From the NCBI RefSeq assembly GCF_000002235.5, contig NW_022145611.1, positions 8,066,242-8,130,241 on the forward strand: a stretch of 64,000 nt of DNA, read 5' to 3'. The notes beneath the pieces are model-generated. The model made no database searches and was not told the origin of the DNA. It worked only from the letters and a program-made list of their open reading frames with translations. The DNA comes from Strongylocentrotus purpuratus (lineage: Eukaryota > Echinodermata > Echinoidea > Camarodonta > Strongylocentrotidae). Positions within the stretch are counted from its first letter, which is position 1; each line of letters opens with the position of its first letter. A program made the translations under genes and the position numbers. This document shows positions 48,597-59,494 of the stretch, piece by piece.

Positions 48597-48915
48597 AGAG
48601 AGAGAGGGAGAGAGAGAGAAAGAAAAGAGGGGAGAGGAATGAATAAGAGAGAGAGAGGGATAGAGAGATAGAGAGAGAGGGGGAGAGAGAGAGAAAAGAG
48701 AGGGAGAGAGAGAGAGAGTAAGAGAGAGAGGGTGAGGGAGAGAGAAAGAGAGAGGGAGAGAGAAAGAGAGAGGGAGAGAGAAAGAGAGAGAGAGAGTGAG
48801 AAAGTAAGAGAGCGTGAGATTGAGAGAGAGTGAGAAAGTAAGAGAGCGTGAGATTGAGAGAGAAGGGGAGAGAGAGAGTGAGAAAGTGAGAGAATGGGAG
48901 AGACAGAAGGGGGGG
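48597..48915. repeat. GA-rich compound microsatellite
   Basis: About 320 bp of purine-only sequence on the plus strand, GAGA with GGGA and AAAG interruptions, including a 35-bp sub-repeat (GAGAAAGTAAGAGAGCGTGA) seen twice. Confidence 0.95.
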
Positions 48916-49599
48916 GGAGATGGAAGGGGTTAAAAGCTATTACATGTATCTACCAAAGTCAAGTAACTTGTCGTCATTTTCACAGTAGCATTTGAACGAA
49001 AGAAAAATCTAAAAATAAAGAAAATAACATCAATGACAATGCAAGGACCTTTCCTGCATGTTTACATAAAGTCAAATTACTTAATATATCTTATTGAAAA
49101 AAGGTCTCTCACCAAAAAATACATCAACATGTCAAATCCAATACACAGCAACATAGTCAACTGACATACAGGATAATGAAGGCCAGCAACGTCACCTCTT
49201 CTCTCTGTCATGGAAGCATAATTGCCATCTTACCCATTACCATGGCAACCGGACAATAGATTTCTCCATAATTCTTGACATTAATATTGCGAGATATGCG
49301 AGATGCATGAGTTGTATATCTCCTCCTTAATTATAGGGGACTTTCCCTGCTGCTTGTAATCTACTCAAAGACTATGGCAGATGGTTCACACTCTAAAAAA
49401 AAGAAACCTTTTTTTAAAGATTCAACTTTGGTCCCCTCCACTTGAGCAAGATCTGACTGTACCATTTTTGACAGTTTGATTAAAAAAATTGACAGTTCGC
49501 CTGAATTGTATGAATTTGTGCTTGCTTCTTCAAATACTATTTGGTTGCGAATGAAGGTTTGTAGTCATCTTTCTTTAAATTCCAGTTTTATTGACTTGA

Positions 49600-49790
49600 T
49601 ATTTTATTTCATTATTATTTACTTATTCATTTATATATATTTATTTAATTATTTATTAATAATTCATCAATTTATTAGTTTATTAATTAATCAATTTTTT
49701 ATTTATTCATTCATTCATTGATCATTTCATTTTTCAATTATTTGTTTAGTTAGTCATTCATTCAGTCATTCATCCATCCGCATCTATTAC
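49600..49790. repeat. ATTT/ATTC tetranucleotide-rich tract
   Basis: Mixed TTTA, TTAA and ATTC repeats, ending in CATTCATTCATTC and CATTCATCCATCC. Confidence 0.85.
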
Positions 49791-51077
49791 TTCTAAAAGA
49801 AGCATGTGCACTAATGCAAGACTCAACACACATGCAAATCCCACAGAAATCTGATTCTCATTTTCTTTGCTTCAATCACAGGAGGCGCATTAATAAAAGA
49901 AGAAAAAAAAACTATGGTATTTCACAACATGTGAATGATTTTTCTACTTTTTCAATATTCAACATTTTCCTTTGAAGAAAAATGCAGCCTTTCAGTATTT
50001 TGTTGGAAATATAGAAAATGAAATAGTCTTTAAATACCTGACGAACCGATAATTGGGGCTCGCAACAAAACCAAGCAGTACATAATCATCCATGAACTCT
50101 AGCCAGCTGAGACACCGCTATCTACCGGTAATAATAGAGTAAATATACTCTGTCAATACACCCACAGAAAGGCAGGAGTTGCTATTGAATAAGGACCCAT
50201 ATTTCTCAGTCAATGAAATACAAATGAATTATAGAATTTTTGAAAAGGTTGCAGAAACCCCTTTTCGGCTTCTTGAAGACGGTTATCAAGGGAGACGCTT
50301 TCAACGGTGGTATCGAAAGGACAAAGGTCTGTTCCTCAAAAGGAGATCTATCGCGGAAATAGAGTCGCATGGATAGAGACAGGAAGGAGGAAACAGACTT
50401 TTCATTTCTCAATTTTTTAAGGTCAGGAACGTGATCGATATAATTTCATAAGGATGCGCATGATTTGCTGGCAATATAATCTTTTTTTGAAATTGATATG
50501 AACATTTTTTGATGCTTTGAATGTCAGTTTTAAAATGCATTTTACGTTTGGTCGCTTTCAGGATAATCGTCATAATGATAGACATGAGAAGGCTTATACT
50601 AAATTCGTAAAAAATTCAAACATCAAAGTGTAAATGATAATAAGGAGTCTCACCGAAAAGTCATCACACCTCTATGCTCAAATGCTTCATCAAACAATAT
50701 GCCAAATTTTTAATTCATATCACTAGCAAGCAACTCCAAACAGCATATGACGAGTTTCGAGACTATACATGATCAAATTAAAGATTTAAATTTAGATGGT
50801 ACAATTATGTTGTAATTCGCAAGATGCTGAAAATTTCTTCAGTTTCTGATGTCTGCAAACTGCAGTCTAAATGAGCATAAAATCAATTATCATTTATAGT
50901 TCTTAATGAGAGTGAGATGTATGGCAAAGGAATCCACCATCTTATATCGTCTACAGTGAAATTATGCTGAATTATGTTTGAAATTATGCATGATGAAGCA
51001 TCACTTTGAGGAAGTGCTGTTAAGATGATATTGATTCACCATCAAAGTTTCTGAATACTAATCTCCTCTATATAATC

Positions 51078-51490
51078 TACCGTAAATCTCTGTGTATAAG
51101 GCGCACTTTTTTGCCGCCGAAAAAATTTGAAAGTCGGGGGTGCGTCTTATACACAGGTACAGAAAAAGTTATCTCTCTAATAGATCTCAATATGTAGTTT
51201 ATAATAATAATTCCTCAATTTTTTTTTCTATTTATGGTGTACCACAAGGTTCTATCCTAAGTACTCTATTGTTTTTAATTTACATTAATGATCTTACACA
51301 TTCTTCTAAAAAAAACATTGTTAATACCGTATTATTTGTGACAAGTTCACAAGAACAAATCGGCGCCTTCAACTGCACCTCGATGTTAAATGAAGGTCCT
51401 TCCCCGCATGGGTTTTGGGTAACAAAACAACAACAACAACAAAAAACAAAACAAAACAGGGGTGCGTCTTATACACAGAGATTTACGGTA
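51078..51490. mobile_element. TA-flanked MITE (about 87 bp) split by a LINE insertion
   Basis: Left end CCGTAAATCTCTGTGTATAA then GGCGCAC at 51080-51106; right end reads GTGCGTCTTATACACAGAGA then TTTACGG, ending at 51488. Both ends are flanked by TA (51078-51079 and 51489-51490), which fits Tc1/mariner/pogo-type MITEs. With the insert and one target copy removed, the MITE is a near-perfect 87-bp palindrome. Confidence 0.88.
51157..51458 (+). mobile_element. 5'-truncated LINE fragment with reverse transcriptase remnant
   Basis: From 51164 the plus strand encodes KSYLSNRSQYVVYNNNSS, then YGVPQGSILSTLLFLIYIND, the P-Q-G-S motif B region of non-LTR reverse transcriptases. The next motif (FADD) is replaced by LFVTS. 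About 51346 the sequence jumps to what looks like 3'-terminal DNA and ends in an A-rich ACA tail (51421-51457). The insert is bracketed by a perfect 20-bp direct repeat, GGGGTGCGTCTTATACACAG, at 51137-51156 and 51459-51478, a typical target-primed duplication. It is dead: internally deleted and lacking the catalytic motif. Confidence 0.88.
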
Positions 51491-51502
51491 ATGAGAGCCT
51501 GA

Positions 51503-51615
51503 GAGCCTGAGAGCCAAAAAGGCAATTACTCGTATATCTTAGCATTGATCAACACGTATCTGGCTCTCGAAAAGCAGTAACGTCAGTTTGGAGCCAGAAG
51601 GGCATTAACTCATCA
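51503..51615. mobile_element. Hairpin-family copy plus extra arm
   Basis: GAGAGCCAAAAAGGCAATTA then CTCG pairs with the ATCTGGCTCTCG arm near 51558-51570. A third arm, GTTTGGAGCCAGAAGGGCAT then TAACTCA, follows at 51586-51612. A duplicated GAGAGCCT lies at its left. Confidence 0.6.
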
Positions 51616-51924
51616 CCTTTATACACAGAGTTCATGGCCTTCTGTCTTCAAAGTTCAAACAGACGATCGATTTCAGTTTTAATATTATTTCTTCAAATTT
51701 TGTTAGACGAGATAGATGACATTTCAAACAAGGAAAATCCTTTCATTCTTTGCACTTCCAGGCATTTCCATAGCTTCTTTGACATAATCTTTCTATCCAA
51801 GAGCTATACGGAAATCAGACAGTAACAATACCCAACAGATTCTACACTATTCTAAATATAAGACATCTAGTTGTGTGAATGTATTGATCGATAGTCAACA
51901 GCATTGAGAATAAAGGAGGTGAGA

Positions 51925-51999
51925 GGAGAGAGAAAGAGAGAGAGAGAGAGAGACAGAGAGACAGACAGAGAGACAGAGAGAAAGAGAGAGAGAGAGAGG
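51925..51999. repeat. GA-rich microsatellite with GACA interruptions
   Basis: Runs of AGAG and ACAGAGAG. The minus-strand frame gives Ser-Leu/Ser-Val repeats only. Confidence 0.93.
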
Positions 52000-52240
52000 C
52001 GTTGAGGTGGAGGCAACGTTAACAACGGAAGGTTGGCAATGATCTTCAAGAGAAGTGGCCAATCGATGTTTCTCCGTCACCTCCTTCATTCGCTGTAATA
52101 TCAGTAGGTTCTGATATTTACTACGGGTAATCGTGCCCTTTATGCCAATAATACCTCTCTGACCTTGTCTGTATTTGAAGCTAATGTTTGGTTTTCTAGA
52201 AAACATGCTCAAATTGTTTTCTTTGTGAATCCATCATCAC

Positions 52241-52279
52241 ATCATCTATTAGGGCCAGAAGGGTTAACTCATATACTAA
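52241..52279. mobile_element. Hairpin-family half-copy
   Basis: CATCTATTAGGGCCAGAAGG then GTTAACTCATA matches a left arm. Beside it at 52283-52330 is a fragment of the T2-like interior (AAGTCCACTCC ... TAGAAGCAGAAAA). Confidence 0.5.
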
Positions 52280-52984
52280 GGCAAGTCCACTCCAAAAATA
52301 ACTTACTTTCATTAGAAGCAGAAAAATCAGACCAATTTGCTCCTAATAACAGTTATCAATAAATAATGAACATATATTTGATATTCTCATTAAATGATCC
52401 TTCATACGTGTGGATAGCAGTGTACAAAAGTGTCAATTTCTGAACCAATTTCAAGCAACATTAATTTGTGCACTCGGCACAAAATGAAAACGTCATGCTC
52501 TGCTTTACGGCAAATGGTCGTTATACTAAACTGGATTAGTATTTAATTGTTTGGTACTTTAATCATCCTAATTTCCCTTTTAATGATTTTACAACTACAC
52601 GCACTTGTAGTGTAGCCTTGGCAACAAGAAATTGAGTTTAAATACAAACCTCTCCCGTTTCTACTATTTTCTAGTTATAGAAATTATTGTTTGGATTCTA
52701 TTACATAACTCCAGTACTTCACTTCAAATCAAATGAGAAGGTTGATTGCTACTATTCAACAGTGTTCTAAAAATACCATTTCTCCATTTGATATGGAGAG
52801 AATTTATACAGAATAAGAAACAATCTATGAATTAACGAGTACCTTAGAGTTTTGAGCGCTCTTCTCAAACTGGTTTCAATCAAAGATTATCTCTCTTTAA
52901 TGAATTTCAGAAAATGATGAATTAAAGTCCATTCTTTAAAAAAAGAGAGGTCAAGAAGATTGAGATCATTAACTTAACTATGAT

Positions 52985-53132
52985 AAAACTGGAATTAAAT
53001 AGGTATCCAAATCATGTGAAAGGTATATCAAAGGCATCATATTTGAAAGGGAAGACAATACTGGAATCAAATAGGTATCCATATCGTGTGAAAGAAATAT
53101 CAAAGGCATCATATTTGTAAGAGAAGACAAAA
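52985..53132. repeat. Tandem repeat, about 74-bp unit, two copies
   Basis: ACTGGAAT.AAATAGGTATCCA, then TC.TGTGAAAG and ATATCAAAGGCATCATATTT, occurs twice head to tail. Confidence 0.9.
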
Positions 53133-54685
53133 CTGTATTCTATGGTCCATGTGTCCATAAACCTTGCTGAAAATGCACATTTAAAAGTTCCCCTCAATAT
53201 TGATTTATGCTTGTGATTTATAATTTTTTTTTAAATAGATAAAAAGAATGTTACAAACAAGAAAGGAGCTATAGGAAGCCAAATAAGCGCTATGATATGG
53301 AAAATATGAAAATCATTCCTTGATATCTTAAATTTTTGCAAGGTGATTCTTTAACTAATACTTGTGAATAACAGTAATTCTTATTCAGTAAACATATTTC
53401 CTACTTGTTATACCTCATGCATGGATAATGGTTATTTAAAATTACGAAATCACAGTGATATCACACCACTCTCTAAAGTCAGGTTTCCATCAATGGAATT
53501 GCCAACAGACACCACGCACACACAGAATAGGAGGGAAATCCTTTACCTAAAAATCTTGGATATGAAATGGTTATCTCTATTGTGATCAGGCCATAGAAGT
53601 CTTTTCGTGTGGTTTTTATCAGAAAAAAACATGAATATCCCTACAACACCATTGCAAGGCATCGTTCAAATATAATGTGTATGTGATAATGTAAATTGTA
53701 ATACAGTTCACATTTCTGTGTCTTAACACATTGAGCTCAGTGAAAATGTGCAGGTCTTTGTTGCCATTCATTTCTACGTATAAAAATCTGTGTCGTGTTT
53801 TTTGTTGCTGCAGCGGTTTACCACCCCATATCTGAACGAGCCGTCAAACAAATATTTAAACCCAAGAGTTATTAGCACGGCAGAAAGACAGGTCACCACT
53901 GACTAATTGGCAAACTCTTGGTATCATTCTATATACCTGAGGATTTGGATTTGTACAGGTAGATTGCTACACTACAGGCTATATTATAATGAGGGATTAG
54001 TGTATTTGTAAGCATGATGACGCAATGATATTTGTATGATGGTGCTATTTGAAAGGCAATATAAAAATTCTATTTTGCCTGTTTATTGTTATGTTTTTGT
54101 TTTGTATTGTGCTCTTTTTTAACCTTAGGATTTTTTACTATCTCTCTGAAGCAGGATATGGTCATTTTCACTCAATAAAACACTTTCTTTTGTTGTACTA
54201 ACGTCATCAATTCTATAAAGGATTCACACAACAAAATAAATCCCTGTTTTGTGCAAACAACTATGAAAGAGCGGTGTGAAGATAAATGGCCATTCCCTAT
54301 TAAAAGACACTATGATATAACCTTACTTGTTTGTTACACTCTGAAGTCTGTACAATGACCGGGTAGTAGGTGTATGCACAATTAACCGCATGATTTGGGG
54401 GTATTTAGCAGACAATAATACCAACAGTCGAAAGAGCTACGAGGGCGTTTACTTTGTACATCAAAGGATACGAGTTGATGTCTTTCTCGCTCTAAAGGGC
54501 CCACACAGTAGCGCTACAAAGACATACAGTATAAAGGTATGTCTCACTAGACCTATTTAATCTATGCTTACCTACAAATAGATTAGTGCATATGTGCCTA
54601 CCTGTAAAAAACATATCTTCTGGCGAGAGGCAGAAAAATCATATGCGGCATACAATTAACAAGTCCTTGTAAAAAGTACATAAAT

Positions 54686-54716
54686 AGTTAATGCTCTTCT
54701 TGCTCTAAACAGACAA
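54686..54716. mobile_element. Hairpin-family half-copy
   Basis: AGTTAATGCTCTTCTTGCTC then TAAACAGACAA matches a right arm. A weaker one lies at about 54472-54500. Confidence 0.45.
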
Positions 54717-55696
54717 AACAATCAATAGCGATGCATGCATGTTTAATAAAGGCTGGCTAATGAGGATTCACATTTTTAACCTTGCCCCTAGTTTGAGAGA
54801 AAACATATCAGAGAGACCCAGCAAAACAACAAGAACACCTAAATCACCCTGGACAGAGAGTACAAATATTATTGTAGTGACAACTGTCGATGTGTAACTG
54901 ATCAAACTATGTAGGTTTTACTCTGAAGCCTATAAAGTATTAAAGTTGACCAGTCCTTATCATTGAAAAGGGAGGAACAAGGAGGGAAAATTGACAATTT
55001 ACAACCAAAACAACAGATTCACTGCTTTCATGCATCAGCAATATACCACAATTGGTGGAGATACCTTAAAGCGAAACAAATAAAAACCTGTTCCATGGCC
55101 ATTATTTACGAGGACGTTGCCTAGCCAACCGTGCATAATGATTTTTCGATCCAATGCCACTGTGTTGACAAGAAAAGTGCATATATTTTATGATTTAATC
55201 TCTATCCATCACATTAACATATTCTGCATTAGTGGCTTGGAGCCAATTATTAGGACCATTAAGAGGTTAATTTGAAATGAGCATGGTGATCAGTAAAAGA
55301 CAAGCCCCTTTGGGAGATGTTATCTAAAAAAGGAAAGGTGAAAACCGGAAAGGAAAAGGAGGCTGCATTGCAGATTGTATCGAGGAATAAGATCATTTTC
55401 CATCGTGAATTTTGTTATTTCATTGACCTATAAAGCAATGCACACAGCAGATTGTACAACAGTTTCACTGGTTATACACACATAACATGCATGTACAAAT
55501 AAATAGTTCAAAAATAAGATGTGTCATCTGCTGGTTTCAGTATTGCATTCTTATCTTCTCAACATCATACTCCAAGGATATGCTTGGTTTTTGCATGATG
55601 AACTACTTTGATTAATCTCTTTGAAACCAAAGGGCCTGTAATTTTTATATGAATGTCCACACTTTCAATGTCTATTAAAAAATAAATAAATAAAAG

Positions 55697-55710
55697 CAGT
55701 AGTAGTAAAT

Positions 55711-55761
<51 letters not shown>

Positions 55762-55910
55762 CAGCAGTAGCAGTAGTAGTAGTAGTAGTAGTAGTAGCAG
55801 CAGCAGCAGCAGCAGCAGCAGAAGTAGGAGAAGTAGTAGTTTTGGTAGTAGTAGTAGGCATAATAGCAGTAGTAGATGTAGAAGTAGTAGTAGTAGTAGT
55901 AGATGTAGAA

Positions 55911-55941
<31 letters not shown>

Positions 55942-55983
55942 AAGTAGTAGTAGTAGAAGTAAAAGTAGTAGTAGCAGTAGCTG
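55697..55983. repeat. (TAG)n trinucleotide block
   Basis: About 285 bp of TAG with GCA, GAA and GTA variants, including a CAG run at 55796-55821. Frames give poly-Thr/Ser/Ala or poly-Val on opposite strands. Not a gene. Confidence 0.96.
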
Positions 55984-56089
55984 AAATGTTAACTCTTTTT
56001 TTTTTTAAAGAGTGCACAGTTGCATACAATTAACAATTTCAACCCTCTCCTCACTTCTCCCACTATCGTATCCTTCCATACCACTTCTT

Positions 56090-56228
56090 GCAGTGTTAAC
56101 GCGCCAAACGATACCATTCATATCTTTGACTATTCATCAATACAACACGCGACCCTTGCAGTTTGAACGCGCCAGACGATACCATTCGTATCATCGACTA
56201 TTCATCAATACCACACGCGACCCTTGGG
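56090..56228. repeat. Tandem repeat, about 74-bp unit, two copies
   Basis: AACGCGCCA.ACGATACCATT, then C.TATC.T.GACTATTCATCA and ACACGCGACCCTTG, occurs twice. CpG content is high for the region. Confidence 0.9.
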
Positions 56229-56470
56229 GAGGTGCTGGCGCTCTTGAGCGGAAGGACATTTCTAACGATACAATCACTTTTATCTCAGGTGTGACCCAAA
56301 CTAAGCTGAATTAATCACATCAAATGCTTCCACGGCCGCGAAGGACGAGGCAGACAATACGATGCTCTTCTTTCGCCCAATAAATATATTTATAAGGATG
56401 ACTGTTGAAATGCAGTCGCCTTGTCGCATGTATATTACTTCCGTCGAGTTAAATACAGCATAGCTCATAT

Positions 56471-56549
56471 CTGTATGTTTGGAGCCAGAACGGCGTTAAC
56501 TCATGAACCTCAATGCAGGGTCAATGCCCTTCTGGCTCTGCATGGACAA
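56471..56549. mobile_element. Hairpin-family copy (79 bp), well preserved
   Basis: CTGTATGTTTGGAGCCAGAA then CGGCGTTAACTCATGA pairs with GGGTCAATGCCCTTCTGGCT then CTGCATGGACA. The left arm is close to what I take as the family consensus. Confidence 0.75.
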
Positions 56550-56929
56550 TGTTTACATTCATGTCTAGAGAACGATAAAATAGCTCAGTACATTAGTTGA
56601 ATAGAAAAACGGCAAAAAATGTCTGATTCAGCCCAAAAACAAGGGCATTGAAATTACCCATCAATGTTTCTTTTTTTAAATAGTTTTCGTCTGAACAAAT
56701 TTGAAGAATACAAAAGGAATTTTCATTCTGAATACGATCACCATTTTTAAATGCTGATTTTTGTTTTTTTTGAGAAAACAAAATAATCTTTGATTCACTG
56801 ATTCCATTTCTCTCACAATGTATAATTTCCTAGCTTGTTAATTATTTACTTGCTTATTGTCTGTTCAAACATGAATATTAATTTTGTTTGTGAACTCGGC
56901 TATAAGAAAGCATTAATTTGATTTTATTA

Positions 56930-57055
56930 TCACTATTATTGTTGTTGTTATTTTCATTGTTATCATTATTATCATCATCACCATCATAATCTTCATCATC
57001 ATAATCACCATCCTTATAATCAATACAATTATTATTATCATCATCATCATTATAT
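56930..57055. repeat. ATT/ATC trinucleotide-rich tract
   Basis: Mixed ATTATT, CATCAT and GTTGTT runs. Confidence 0.9.
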
Positions 57056-57735
57056 AAGAGACATCATTCACTCTACCTTACAAAAGTTCATATGGTTATG
57101 AATCTAACTATTGCTGATCATATACATATTGATATTACCCTTTATATTTGAGAGAGTTTCAACAAGCCATGAAAAAAATACAGAGATGAAGTGACCTTTT
57201 AAGCAAAGCTCTTAAAAGGCTGTCCCTGGTTAAAAAAAACTACTTAAACATCTCTGAGAAAATCCCACTCTTACTGTTAAAAGCAAATTTTTTTAATGCT
57301 CTTTTGAACAACAAAATATCTTTATGCTGGTAACACACAGAGCGGGGAGGAGATAGATAATGTACAAGTGTACATAGATGTCATCAGAAAGCTGATTCTT
57401 TTCTCTTTTTTTAGAGAGCTATGAACAGAGCCTGCAATTATAGGCTCACCGTTTCAACTTGGTAACGATAGAAACAGCCTATGATGAGAGCGTTAAGTGA
57501 AGTCATAAATCCAATCGTAAGAAGATCGATACAGCAACAAAACTCCCATTCGTCTTTGTCCTTTTACAGGCATTTATGCAAACACGAGAGAGATCAAAAC
57601 ATACTGCATTATTCACACATGAATCATAAATTAGTGTGGAGAATGATCAAGTTACGTTTCTCTTTCAAATGGGCGGGTTTAATGAGAAAATATGATGACA
57701 GGTAAAGAGATTTTATGATGAGTGTGGATACTTAC

Positions 57736-59370
57736 ACTACTGAACTGTGCCCTTTTCCCTGCTGCCGTAAAGGGGGCCTTTGCTGACGTAGGAGCTGGGG
57801 CACTGTCCGCTAACCTTGAGTTCCGATGTTCATCCAACTCATCCTCAATTGACCCTTGACTGAACGAGGAAAGCGTACTGTCCGTCGAGAGTTTCCGATG
57901 TACGGTGCCAGACTGAATGTCGGCTAGGGTCAGGAACTGGTAGGGTCTGATCGAGTTGGATCCTGAGTTTGCATTGAAAGAACCGGGTGGCGAGTTCTGC
58001 TCCGAACGGGGTGGTGTCTCGCACATATCAATAACAAGAGCCGGAGGCATTGCATCACGCTTTAAAGGCTTCGATTCGGTTGAAGAAAAAGGCACTCTTT
58101 GTTCCTCCGTAGAAGTGGCACTTGAAAGGAGTTTCTCATCCCCATCCTGGTCCAGACTTCCTTCTTCGGAGAAGCGTCTGCTGAGACCGGGGATGGTCTC
58201 ATGGATTCGGGTCGGGAGGGGACTACCAGGGGGGTTGAGTCGAACCCTGAGTTCTGTCCTTTTTATCTCGACATGAGCAGGGCTAAGGGGAGCGAGAGGC
58301 TGAGATGTAGGCATGCTCGATGATGGTTGTTCATGGGGGAGCCTGAGATCCTGGAACCCTTCATCCGGTGACAGGATCTCAGGTTTCATTATCACATTGG
58401 TTGGGCTTCCAGGGGGGTAGAGATGAAATACTGGCTTGGTTTTGACCAACTGTGGTCGCACAGGTTTGGGGACCTGTATGGTAATGTTTCCTCCGCAATG
58501 AGAATGCATGCTCCTGACTTGACTGCGGCTCTCAGAACATGGCTCCTCTTCGCTCGATGAACGCCCTACACATGAGGGCGATTCAACAGAGAGTCTTGAG
58601 ACACCACTGTCATGACTGATGCTCCTGCGAGTCCTTGTGTGTCCTTGTTCATGAGGTACAACTGACAAAGACGATTTCTCCTCACTAGGTTCTCTCTCCA
58701 GTTGGGACTCGAGCGTTGGCGAATGACTGCGAGGGCTCATGCACACGGGACTGCTTGAGTTGAACCCACTGCCATACCCACTACTTGGACTTGTGCTTGG
58801 TGATAGGAGTTGCTTAGGGAGCAGACCCCCATTCTCAGGATCTATAGAGTATATTTCAGGGGGAGCAAGGTTGATCTTCAATGGCTTTGGACTGCTAGAG
58901 CGTCTGATAAACAAAGACGAGAGCTGTTCGGGGGACTTTGGGTCGTCAGTTATTGAGGCAAGAGTGAAGGACTTTGATCGAGGTCTTGAGTTGTGGATGG
59001 CAAGGTGATCCTTCGAGGCACTTGACAACTCGTTGTTGTCGCTCGAGCTCATAAACTTGCTGCATAGACTGAAGATTTTTGGCGAGACCGGTCGAACGGT
59101 GACCGAATCAAGAGATGTGTTCCAAGACCCTACCCTGTGCCCGGGGGACAGAAATTGTTCCGAAGACCAATCGTCGCTTACGGACGGTTTCCTCCTAGCG
59201 GTGTCCACCTCCAGACTCTCTGGCATGATTGGTTTGGCTGCCAACGGTGGTGTCCCTGCAGCAATGCTGCCCCGCAATGAGTTGTCACTGGTTGCTGTTG
59301 ATATGTCAGGCAGACTGAGAGAAGGCAATCTGAAACCTGACAAAGATTTCCCTTCAGTTCTCCTCCTCAT
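57736..59370 (-). CDS. ITPKB: Inositol-trisphosphate 3-kinase, long N-terminal regulatory exon
   Basis: 545 codons from MRRRTEGKSLSG to ...AQFSS, ending at donor AGTAGT|gtaagt in phase 0, ready to join ASSWRK at 6537. The region is disordered: Ser/Pro-rich, with many Arg-x-x-Ser and Ser-Pro sites (for example RRSSSPKPL, RRSISHDSG, SRRFSEEG) and a repeated L-x-PPGSP motif (HLYPPGSPT, RLNPPGSPL). Near the end, PPALVIDMCET (from about 442) and HRKLSTDSTLSS (about 491) then SIEDELDE match, in order, the IPAVIITDM and LRKLSSSSASS ... EESEEDIS stretches that precede the kinase domain in vertebrate ITPKB. In the family this region handles targeting (actin or membranes), phosphorylation and proteolytic control. 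As in vertebrate ITPKB, most of it sits on one large exon. I take the Met at 59370 as start. The same frame is open back to about 59460, so an upstream start cannot be excluded. Confidence 0.92.
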
Positions 59371-59494
59371 AATAAAAGGTCTCGCTCTGTGGGGACAGTC
59401 GATCACTGTCCATCCACTGTTATGACATATCTGTAGATTTATCCAAGCCCATTCCTCGAATCACTTCTATCATTTCAAGAAGATTACACAGCAT
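59371..59494 (-). promoter_or_regulatory. 5' untranslated part of the long exon with a uORF
   Basis: The exon begins after a strong acceptor (ttttttctttctgtgtctttacag) with ATGCTGTG. That ATG opens a 24-codon upstream frame (MLCNLLEMIEVIRGMGLDKS...) that closes at about 59420, 50 nt before the main Met, and so could damp translation. A spliced 5' exon further right, possibly outside the window, is implied. Alternatively the 24 codons are the last residues of a different upstream-coding isoform. Confidence 0.5.

Larger units (their letters stand above)
41643..57735 (-). other. ITPK intron between long N-terminal exon and middle first exon
   Basis: 16 kb without a supported coding exon. It is rich in CT/GA tracts (43600-44000, 44511-44554, 48597-48915, 51925-51999), with inverted-repeat MITEs (44847, 46665, 51078), one LINE fragment, hairpin-family copies and a TAG trinucleotide block. 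Remaining stretches (42000-43550, 45130-46080, 47000-48590, 49000-51070, 52300-55690) are AT-rich with nothing I can support. Confidence 0.65.

Noticed and set aside
55565-56033. Poly-Thr/Ser/Ala ORF and opposite poly-Val ORF
   Set aside because: Both are translations of a TAG microsatellite.
57956-59425. Plus-strand ORFs opposite the long ITPK exon
   Set aside because: Shadows of the real minus-strand coding sequence.
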